A DNA stretch of 6,086 nt, from positions 1 through 6,086 of the forward strand of contig JAQBVH010000221.1 in assembly GCA_027623615.1 (NCBI GenBank). Reading direction: 5' to 3'. This DNA is from Planctomycetota bacterium (lineage in GTDB: Bacteria; Planctomycetota; UBA1135; GCA-002686595). Position numbers and translations under genes: made by a program. Under the pieces are notes generated by a model. That model was not told where the DNA came from and ran no database searches. It saw only the letters and a program-made list of their open reading frames with translations. The first letter of the stretch is position 1, and every line of letters begins with the position of its first letter. Positions 1 to 5,543 of the stretch are shown in pieces.

Positions 1-1076
1 CGCTGGTAGCGCTCCTCGTCCGTCTGCTCCCAGAGCGTCAAGCGGTGCTCGACGCCCGGGTGCAAGCCCGCGATGTCGAAGGTACCGCCGGGTCCCAACT
101 CCGCCCGTCGCGCGCGCGGGTGGAGGGTCACGTCCTCGCGCTTGCGCTCCTCGTCGACCACCCGTGCTTCCACTCGGCAGCGCGCGAGCTGCTCGGCGGG
201 CAGGCCTTCGACCCGACCGGCTATGCGGTCCCCGAGTTCGAGCACGAACAGGTGACCGCTGCTCTCGCCCGGCTCCGGCGACTCGCCGCGCACCTCCTCG
301 ACCTGGTGGCCGGGCGAGTCGAGCAGGAGCATCCAAGGACCGGCCGCCATGCCGGAGACACGGAAGCTGCCGTCCGCGGCGCTGACGCCGAGGGGCACCC
401 CGCGACCGGGGATGCTGACCCGCTGCCCGGCGACGCCCCGCTCGATCGCTTGCAGGATGGCGACTCCGCCGATCCCGTTGGTGCCACGGCCGATGATCTT
501 TCCCGAGAGGGTGATGCCCTCGTCCAGCACAAGATCCCCCAGGTCCTGGGGGTGCTCCTCGGTGAGGCGCAGGCCCTCGAGATAGCGCGGGGCGAAGCCC
601 TCGGCACGCGCCGCGAACCGCAGCTGCCCGGCCTTGAGCGGCTCGCCCAGCTGGAAGCGGCCCGCCGCGTCCGATTCGGCGCGGGCCATTTGCGTCCAGC
701 TCTGGTTGCTCCCGTCGTCCTCCATGTCGAGGGGCGTGCGCATCCAGCTCCAGCCAGTCAGCGCCATGATCTTGCCACCGGCGATCGGTTGCCCGGCGCC
801 ATCGACCAGGCGGCCGACCAGGACCGGGACCTCGTCGGTGGTCGCCGACATCGGATCGGGCTGGGTGATCACCTCCGCCTCGTGAGCGACGCGGTATTCC
901 TCCGAGCTGGACTCCTCGGCGCCGGTCATCCCCGGCGACGGTCCCCTGCCTGTGACCGGGGCGGGACCGACCCCACCGGGCCCGGCCGCGAGGGCCTGGT
1001 CCCCCTGGGTCGTGAACCAGAGCGCACCGAGGGCGAGGGCGAGCACGATCAGCAGCAGGGCGAGGGCAGAGCGCAT
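1..1076 (-). CDS. Secreted or membrane-anchored protein with tandem carboxypeptidase-regulatory-like domains (3' end outside window)
   Basis: The reading frame starts at ATG 1076-1074 and stays open to the left edge, giving 358 codons with no stop seen. Residues 4-21 form one hydrophobic segment (ALALLLIVLALALGALWF), a signal peptide or N-terminal anchor. There is no lipobox cysteine; ALA-A at 28-31 could be a signal peptidase site. A low-complexity Gly/Pro/Ser/Glu linker covers about 30-80. Three repeated beta-sandwich modules of the CarboxypepD_reg/Ig-like type follow, at about 84-185, 187-283 and 284 onward. Each opens with a G(R/K)-[VLI] strand (VGRLVDGAGQPIAG; LSGKIIGRGTNGIGG; IAGRVEGLPAEQ). 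The first two contain a D-x-x-G-x-F turn (SDAAGRFQL, SAADGSFRV), with a matching GPGGTFDIAGL in the third. No catalytic domain is visible. The role is probably structural or binding at the cell envelope; this is inferred from the domains. The only ribosome-site-like sequence is a weak GGAA before the ATG. Confidence 0.85.
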   Translation of the reverse strand, partial: MRSALALLLIVLALALGALWFTTQGDQALAAGPGGVGPAPVTGRGPSPGMTGAEESSSEEYRVAHEAEVITQPDPMSATTDEVPVLVGRLVDGAGQPIAGGKIMALTGWSWMRTPLDMEDDGSNQSWTQMARAESDAAGRFQLGEPLKAGQLRFAARAEGFAPRYLEGLRLTEEHPQDLGDLVLDEGITLSGKIIGRGTNGIGGVAILQAIERGVAGQRVSIPGRGVPLGVSAADGSFRVSGMAAGPWMLLLDSPGHQVEEVRGESPEPGESSGHLFVLELGDRIAGRVEGLPAEQLARCRVEARVVDEERKREDVTLHPRARRAELGPGGTFDIAGLHPGVEHRLTLWEQTDEERYQ

Positions 1077-1284
1077 GGCGGTTCCATTGGAAACCAACCC
1101 CTGGGGGCGTGGCGAGCATCGGCCGGCGGTTCCCCTCTTGATACGAAGCGCACTCCGGCCGGGTTTCCCGAATCCTGGGGACTCGCCGCGGGTTGCGGGC
1201 CCCCTGGCGATGCTACAAAGGCCAAGGCGCCTCCTCGGTCGCCACCCTCAAGGGTTCCGGGGGCCGGGCCGATGAACAGAAGAC
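1077..1284. promoter_or_regulatory. Divergent intergenic region between the secreted-domain gene and the lipoprotein gene
   Basis: These 208 bases contain no supported gene and must hold the starts of two divergent transcripts. On the plus strand a possible promoter is TTGCGG (1193-1198) and TACAAA (1214-1219). Its 15-bp spacer is short, so it is weak. A purine-rich AGAAG lies at 1279-1283, one base before the lipoprotein ATG at 1285. A short ACCC-TCAA-GGGT hairpin sits at 1244-1255. On the minus strand no convincing promoter was found. An imperfect inverted repeat at 1080-1095 directly precedes the start codon. Nothing here resembles a known riboswitch. Confidence 0.35.
1080..1095 (-). repeat. 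Imperfect inverted repeat just upstream of the secreted-domain gene start
   Basis: On the plus strand GGTTCC (1080-1085), ATT loop, GGAAACC (1089-1095): six paired bases per arm with one extra A in the right arm. In the minus-strand transcript it would end three bases before the ATG and would pair up the only GGA-containing ribosome-site-like sequence. It is short and could be chance. Confidence 0.3.
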
Positions 1285-1894
1285 ATGCGCTCCCGCCTCC
1301 TCGTCCCGCTGCTCCCCATCCTGCTCCTTGCGGCCTGCACTGGCACCCGCAAGGCCGTCGACCCGATGCTGCGCATCCACACCAGTGGCGGCAGTGAGCT
1401 CGGAGTGTCCACCGAGTACGGGGTGGTCTTCCTCGGCTCGACGGCCACCTCAGGCACCGTCAACCTCGAGGTCTGGTACGGGGACGGGCCGAGCCTCGAG
1501 CCCTCGGTGATCGAGCCGCTGGGCGGCGGTCTCTACACCGCCGAGCCGGAGATTCGCCTGCCCGAGGTGCGCATGGACTTCCGCGCTCCCGCGCCGGGCG
1601 ACCCGCTCTTGATCGTGGGCCACGGTCCGCGCGGACGAGCGCGTGCGCGGGCTCTTGCTCGACGTCCCGGAGGAGCTCGACGTGCGCACGGGTCAGACCG
1701 GCGCGGGCGTCTTCTGGGTCAACCCGCAGGACGGGACGGACCGGCGCCTGGTCGGGCTCGTCTCGGGTCGGGTCGCGCTCGACGGACAGCGCTACCTCGC
1801 CGTGGTCGGCGCCGAGGACCTCTGGCGCCTCGTGACCTACCGGCGGGACCACCTGCAGCACAAGCGCCGGGTGTACCGCGAGGACATCCTCTAG
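1285..1894 (+). pseudogene. Small lipoprotein gene with an internal frameshift (pseudogene or sequence error)
   Basis: The N-terminus is a clear lipoprotein signal: MRSR, a hydrophobic stretch at 5-17, and lipobox LAAC with Cys18. It is followed by a soluble, beta-rich region (GVSTEYGVVFLG, EVWYGDGPSLEP, EPLGGGLYTAEPEIRLP). The coherent protein leaves frame 1 near base 1628 and resumes in the next frame as RADERVRGLLLDVPEELDV and on to stop TAG 1892-1894. Restoring two bases (one CG) in the CGCGCG tract at 1628-1633 gives one protein of about 203 residues ending VYREDIL. The resumed frame has a stop (TGA) at 1610-1612, so the shift lies after 1612. The C-terminal part has GQTGAGVFWV followed by RRLVGLVSGRV, reminiscent of the GxSGxxV...GhV region of trypsin-fold proteases with Thr in place of Ser. 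No catalytic His/Asp pattern is evident, so activity is not claimed. The family is not recognised; it is probably a lineage-specific lipoprotein exported to the envelope. Without repair, frame 1 runs on antisense to trkH as a meaningless extension. Confidence 0.7.
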
Positions 1895-3414
1895 CGCTTC
1901 CAGAAGCCGGGCACGAGCAGCGCCACCAGCGCATAGAACTCGAGCCGACCGAGGATCATGAACAGGCTGAGCACGAGCTTCACGAGGTCGTGGAACTCCG
2001 AGAAGTTGGCGTAGGGGCCGACGAGGTGCAGACCCGGACCGATGTTGTTCAGGGTCGCCAGCACGGCCGTCGCTGCGGTGACCAGGTCCGTGTCGAACGC
2101 GGTCAGGAACACGGTGCCGCCCAGGAACACGAACACCCACAGGGCGAAGTACCCCGTGACCGAGGCGACCACGGCCTCGTCCAGGGTCTGGCCATCCATG
2201 CGCACGGCGTGGATCGCCCGCGGACGCACGAAGCGACGGACGCCCGTGATCGCGGCCTTGGCCACGATCATGCAGCGCACGACCTTGATGCCGCCGCCGG
2301 TCGAGCCCGCGCAGGCCCCCACCACCGCGAGCATCATGCAGAGCACCCGCGCGAGCTGGGGCCAGGCTTCGAAGTCCGCGGTCCCGTAGCCCGTGCTCGT
2401 CTGCATGGAGACCACGACGAAGCTCGAGTCGCGCATCGCCGTCCACCAGTGACGGTAGTCGCGCAGGGTGCTGTCCTCGGCCTGGGGCTGGCCGTTGGAG
2501 CCCCCGTCGAACCACAGGATGGCCGCGATCGTGAGCGTCGCTGCGAGGGCGATGCCGATGTACCAGCGCGCCTCCGAGGAGCCGATCACGCTGCGCCAGA
2601 AGGGCCGCGGGCCTACCCGCAACAAGCGGTCGTAGAGGGCGAAGTTGAACCCGCACAGGAACATGAACGAGGTGATGATCACCTCGACCGAGACCGAGTT
2701 GAAGTAGTCGACGCTGCTCGAGTGGTTCGAGAAGCCCCCGGTCGCGATCGTGCCGAAGGTGTGGATCACCGCGTCGAACCAGCCGATGCGCCCCACGAAC
2801 AGGAGCAGCAGGAACTCGATCACGCTGATGCCCACGTAGATGCGCATCAGGGTCAAGGCGCTGTCTCGTACCCGCTGGTGGCCTGCCTCACGGGAGATGC
2901 CCGGCACCTCGGACCGGAAGAGGCTGCGGCCGCCGGTCGGGAAGAGCACCACGAAGACCATCACGATCCCGAACCCGCCGAGCCAGTGGGTGAAGGAGCG
3001 CCAGAAGGCCACGGCGTTGGACATCCCGTCGATCTGCTCCCCCTGCATGACCGTAGAGCCGGTCGTGGTGAAGCCGGAGACCGACTCGAAGAACGCGTCG
3101 ACCGACGAGGTCAGGGTGCCAGTGAACAGATACGGCAACGCGACGGCCACCCCGGCGACGAGCCAGGACAGGCCGACCACGGCCAGCCCCTCGCGCCTGA
3201 AGTAGTCGGGACGCCCGTCACGGGTGACCGCCGTGCCACGGAAGGCACGGGCGACCGCGCCACCCACCAGAGCGCACAGGGACGCCGCGAGGAGGAAGGA
3301 GCCAGCCGAATCCCACTCGCCAAAGCCTGCGCCGATCGCGGCGGGGATCAGCAGGAACCCCGCCAGGAGCAGCAGTACGATCCCTAGCAGACGAGCGACA
3401 GCGCGCAGGTTCAT
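1891..3414 (-). CDS. trkH: TrkH, K+ channel-like membrane subunit of the Trk potassium uptake system
   Basis: This 507-residue inner-membrane protein forms the K+ translocation path of the Trk system and works with the cytosolic TrkA ring. It has the family's four M1-P-M2 repeats. The four pore loops are visible: GFTTTGST (filter Gly119), TIATGGFSN (Gly226), TSTGYGTAD (Gly342) and LNNIGPGL (Gly459). After the third pore loop, GACAGSTGGGIKVVR (367-381 region) matches the flexible gating segment of TrkH proteins. The C-terminus (ILGRLEFYALVALLVPGFWKR) is the typical TrkH ending. Length is normal for the family (about 480-510). The start ATG (3414-3412) lies 6 bases after the trkA stop, with AGAGG about 10 bases upstream inside the end of trkA, so the two are co-transcribed and probably translationally coupled. 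The stop TAG shares three bases with the stop of the convergent lipoprotein gene. All key filter residues are intact. Confidence 0.97.
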   Translation of the reverse strand: MNLRAVARLLGIVLLLLAGFLLIPAAIGAGFGEWDSAGSFLLAASLCALVGGAVARAFRGTAVTRDGRPDYFRREGLAVVGLSWLVAGVAVALPYLFTGTLTSSVDAFFESVSGFTTTGSTVMQGEQIDGMSNAVAFWRSFTHWLGGFGIVMVFVVLFPTGGRSLFRSEVPGISREAGHQRVRDSALTLMRIYVGISVIEFLLLLFVGRIGWFDAVIHTFGTIATGGFSNHSSSVDYFNSVSVEVIITSFMFLCGFNFALYDRLLRVGPRPFWRSVIGSSEARWYIGIALAATLTIAAILWFDGGSNGQPQAEDSTLRDYRHWWTAMRDSSFVVVSMQTSTGYGTADFEAWPQLARVLCMMLAVVGACAGSTGGGIKVVRCMIVAKAAITGVRRFVRPRAIHAVRMDGQTLDEAVVASVTGYFALWVFVFLGGTVFLTAFDTDLVTAATAVLATLNNIGPGLHLVGPYANFSEFHDLVKLVLSLFMILGRLEFYALVALLVPGFWKR

Positions 3415-3420
3415 CGCGGC

Positions 3421-4755
3421 TCAGCCTCTGAAGAGGCGCTCGACCTGCTCGAGCGTCTCGGGCAGGGTGAATACGATCACCTGATCGCCGTTCTCCACGG
3501 TCGTGTCGCCGGTGGGGATGCGCACCTGGTCCTGGCGCACGACGGCGCCGATGACCGCTCCGCGCGGCAGCCCGAGATCCTTGACCTTCTTGCTCTCAGC
3601 CAGGCGCGCCGTCAGCTCGAGCACCTCCGCCTTGCCGTCACCGATGACGGCGATGGCCGACGGAGACCCCGAGCGTACGAAGCGCAGGATCTCGTTCGCG
3701 CACAGGATGCGCGGTGAGATGCCCTGGTCGATGCCGAGCATGTCGTAGATCTGGCGGTAGCTGGCCTTGTTGACCATGGCCACGGTGCGCTCCACGCCCA
3801 GGGAACGCGCGAGCTGGCAGGCGACCATGTTGTCCTCGTCGTCGCCGGTGGTGGCGATGAACACGTTGGCTTCCCCGATGCGCTCCTCGATCAAGAGGTC
3901 GAGGTCGGTCGCGTCCCCCTCGAGCACGAGGGACGAGCTGTCAGCCGACATCGCGAGTGCGCGGGCCCGGGCGCCGTCCTGCTCGATCACCTTGATCGTG
4001 ACGCCGGGCGTGTTCTCGAGCCGGTGCGTGACCGTGCGACCGATGCCTCCCGCACCCATGATGACCACCGAGCGGTTCCAGGCGGCCTTCTCACCCGCCA
4101 GGCGCTCGAACGCATCGCAGTCCCGGGCCTCGCCGATCACGTAGATGTGGTCGGAGACCAGGAGCTCGTCCTCGCCGGTCGGCACGAAGAACTGGTCGCC
4201 GCGGATGACCGCGGCCACCAGCACGCCGGCGGGTAGACGCAGCTCCGCGAGGGGCGTGCCGGTCAGCTCGCTCTCCTCGCGCAGGCGCAGACGGCGCAGC
4301 TGCACGCGGCCGTCGGCGAAGCTCTCGACCTCGAGCGCGTGGCGCTCACGGACGGTCGAGAGGATCTCCTCCGCCGCCAGGTCCTCGGTCGACAGCACGA
4401 CGTCGAAGCCCAGGGTCTGCTTGTAGAAGTACCGGTAGCCCTCCAGGCGTTGGGTGTCCTTGAGGCGCAGGATGACCCGCTTGGCCCCGAGCCCCTTGGA
4501 GAGCACGCAGGCCAGCATGTTCACGTGGTCGTCGTCGGCGACCGCGACGACCAGGTCAGCCTTCGAGGCACCGGCCTGCATCAGCACGTCCGCCCGCGTG
4601 CCGTCCCCCACGAGGGCCTGCACGTCGAGCGACTCCATCATGCGGCGAGCCTTGGCAGGATCGGGGTCCACGACCGAGACCGCGTGCCGCTCTCGCGAGA
4701 GGATGTCGGCCAGGTGATGGCCCACCTCGCCCGCCCCTACGACGACGATGTTCAT
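3421..4755 (-). CDS. trkA: TrkA, NAD/ATP-binding regulatory subunit of the Trk potassium uptake system
   Basis: This is a 444-residue cytosolic protein with the duplicated architecture of full-length TrkA: RCK_N (about 1-123), RCK_C (about 141-220), second RCK_N (about 228-350), second RCK_C (about 365-444). The first Rossmann fold shows GAGEVG (7-12) with Asp30 at the end of the second strand, a choice typical of NAD binding. The second shows GAGGIG (234-239) with Glu258 in the same position. Both halves also carry the following GD(G/A)T motif (GDGTRADVL at 50-58; GDATDLDLL at 280-288) and the DDD/DDE-xNM segment. Full-length TrkA assembles as a ring that gates TrkH in response to nucleotides. 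It is the first gene of the operon, with trkH 6 bases downstream. The ATG at 4755-4753 matches the expected N-terminus MNIVVVGAG. No Shine-Dalgarno sequence is evident before it. Confidence 0.97.
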   Translation of the reverse strand: MNIVVVGAGEVGHHLADILSRERHAVSVVDPDPAKARRMMESLDVQALVGDGTRADVLMQAGASKADLVVAVADDDHVNMLACVLSKGLGAKRVILRLKDTQRLEGYRYFYKQTLGFDVVLSTEDLAAEEILSTVRERHALEVESFADGRVQLRRLRLREESELTGTPLAELRLPAGVLVAAVIRGDQFFVPTGEDELLVSDHIYVIGEARDCDAFERLAGEKAAWNRSVVIMGAGGIGRTVTHRLENTPGVTIKVIEQDGARARALAMSADSSSLVLEGDATDLDLLIEERIGEANVFIATTGDDEDNMVACQLARSLGVERTVAMVNKASYRQIYDMLGIDQGISPRILCANEILRFVRSGSPSAIAVIGDGKAEVLELTARLAESKKVKDLGLPRGAVIGAVVRQDQVRIPTGDTTVENGDQVIVFTLPETLEQVERLFRG

Positions 4756-4763
4756 CGCCGGGC

Positions 4764-4792
4764 ACGATAGGTCCAGCGAGAGGGAATTGGAA
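4764..4792 (-). promoter_or_regulatory. Weak candidate sigma-70-type promoter for trkA-trkH
   Basis: On the minus strand TTCCAA (4792-4787) and TATCGT (4769-4764) are separated by 17 bases. The -10 matches 4 of 6 consensus positions and the -35 only 3 of 6. The -10 ends 8 bases before the trkA ATG, so a transcript from it would be leaderless or nearly so, which agrees with the lack of a ribosome site. Judged by eye only; in a GC-rich genome such matches are weak evidence. Confidence 0.22.
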
Positions 4793-4806
4793 CAGCGGAC
4801 CCTCGG

Positions 4807-4832
4807 CGCCGTTCTCGGGTCGAGGAACGGCG
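4807..4832. repeat. Hairpin or dyad in the trkA / amidotransferase divergent intergenic region
   Basis: The arms CGCCGTTC (4807-4814) and GAACGGCG (4825-4832) are perfectly complementary over 8 bp. Inside them TCG (4815-4817) and CGA (4821-4823) add three more pairs around a GGT loop, leaving G4824 bulged. The element lies between the two divergent start codons and ends 22 bases before the amidotransferase start. It has no T-tract, so it is not an intrinsic terminator. An operator for a dimeric regulator or a 5' RNA structure are both possible, and neither is shown. Confidence 0.5.
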
Positions 4833-4842
4833 ACCGCGCTGC

Positions 4843-4848
4843 TAGATT
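4843..4848 (+). promoter_or_regulatory. Candidate -10 box for the amidotransferase gene
   Basis: TAGATT matches 4 of 6 positions of TATAAT and ends 6 bases before the TTG start at 4855. Transcription from it would begin at or very near the start codon, and there is no Shine-Dalgarno sequence upstream. The expected -35 position (about 4820-4825, TCGAGG) is a poor match and falls inside the right part of the hairpin at 4807-4832. Confidence 0.22.
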
Positions 4849-4854
4849 CCCGGC

Positions 4855-5467
4855 TTGCTCCTGGTCCTGGACAACCGCGACTCCTTCACCTGCAGCCTGG
4901 TGCAGGTCCTCGCATCGACCGGCACGCGGGTTCGCGTGGCCCGGGCGACGCAGGTGGACGTGGCGTGGATTCGCGCCCTACGTCCGGCGGGGGTCGTGAT
5001 CGGACCGGGTCCCGGGACCCCGGAGCGGGCCGGGTGCAGCGAGGCCGTGGTTCGTGAGCTGACCGAGCTGCCCATCCTCGGGATCTGCCTGGGTCAAGGC
5101 GATCGCCAGGGCCCTCGGGGGCAGGCTGGAGCAGGCCGAGCTCTGCCATGGCCAGACGCGGCCCGTCCTGCACGACGGACGCGGGGTCTTCGACGGCGTC
5201 CTGAGTCCGGTCGAGCTGACGCGCTACAACTCCCTGCACGTGTCGCGGGCCGGGCTTCCGGCCGAGCTCGAGGTCGCGGCGACGGGCTGCGACGGTCACG
5301 TCGAGGGCTTGCGCCACCGCTCTCGTCCGCTCGAGGGCGTGCAGTCGCACCCGGAGTCGGTCCTCTGCCTCGAGGGCCGCCGCCTGCTCGAGAACTTCGC
5401 GGCGCTCTGCCGCGGGCGCCGCCGGGGCGACCGCGTGGGGCCGCCTTCGCCTCCTGCGGAGGCGTGA
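4855..5467 (+). pseudogene. pabA/trpG: PabA/TrpG-type glutamine amidotransferase with a frameshift at its catalytic motif
   Basis: Class I glutamine amidotransferases of this type hydrolyse glutamine and pass ammonia to anthranilate synthase or aminodeoxychorismate synthase component I. The start TTG 4855 gives MLLVLDNRDSFTCSLVQ, the family N-terminus; an in-frame TAG at 4843-4845 limits any extension. Family motifs follow: GPGPGTPERAG and PILGICLG with nucleophile Cys78 (codon 5086-5088). The next codons should read HQ, but only four bases (CAAG, 5095-5098) stand where six are expected (such as CACCAG). From 5099 the protein continues in the next frame as AIARALGGRLEQ, LCHGQT, RYNSLHV, GVQSHPES (His and Glu of the triad), then LLENFAAL, ending at TGA 5465-5467. 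With two bases restored it is about 204 residues, close to the usual 190-200. Unrepaired, the product keeps Cys78 but loses the His/Glu and reads into unrelated sequence to 5532. No component I gene is nearby, so PabA and TrpG cannot be told apart. Confidence 0.88.
5448..5464 (+). repeat. 7-bp hairpin at the very end of the amidotransferase gene
   Basis: CGCCTCC (5448-5454), TGC loop, GGAGGCG (5458-5464) pair perfectly, directly before the stop codon TGA at 5465-5467. No run of T follows, so it does not qualify as a standard intrinsic terminator. It could slow polymerase or protect the 3' end of the RNA. Confidence 0.4.
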
Positions 5468-5518
5468 GGTCTTCGAGCGCCACACCTGATGGTGGGACAG
5501 CTCGGAGTCTGCACCCAT

Positions 5519-5543
5519 GGAGCAGCTCCTAGGTCGGACCTAG
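5519..5543. repeat. Two abutting odd-centred palindromes at the 3' end of the kinase-like gene
   Basis: GGAGC-A-GCTCC (5519-5529) is directly followed, sharing base 5529, by CTAGGTC-G-GACCTAG (5529-5543). Both are perfect apart from the single central base. The second contains the minus-strand stop codon of the kinase-like gene (TAG, 5531-5529). They lie in or beside the 61-base gap (5468-5528) between two convergent genes, where termination of both transcripts is expected, but there is no T-tract on either strand. Confidence 0.45.

Noticed and set aside
45..1397. A 450-codon plus-strand open frame across the left part of the window
   Set aside because: It is antisense to the secreted-domain gene. 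The opposite frame has a signal peptide and repeated beta-sandwich motifs, while this one has only Arg/Ala/Gly/His-rich composition and crosses the intergenic region.
1460..2656. A 398-codon minus-strand open frame
   Set aside because: It overlaps trkH out of frame and the lipoprotein gene in antisense. It is Arg/Ala/Pro/Gly-rich without motifs, a shadow of third-position GC bias.
5095..5101. Programmed ribosomal frameshifting in the amidotransferase gene
   Set aside because: The site CTG-GGT-CAA-GGC has no in-frame stop, rare-codon run or slippery heptamer, and recoding would still lack the conserved HQ residues. A two-base loss is simpler.
5448..5464. Intrinsic terminator for the amidotransferase gene
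   Set aside because: The stem is good, but the following bases (TGAGGTCTTCG) contain no T-tract, so it is recorded only as a hairpin.
4886..5518. A 210-codon minus-strand open frame opposite the amidotransferase gene
   Set aside because: The plus strand has clear amidotransferase motifs on both sides of the frameshift. The minus frame shows none.
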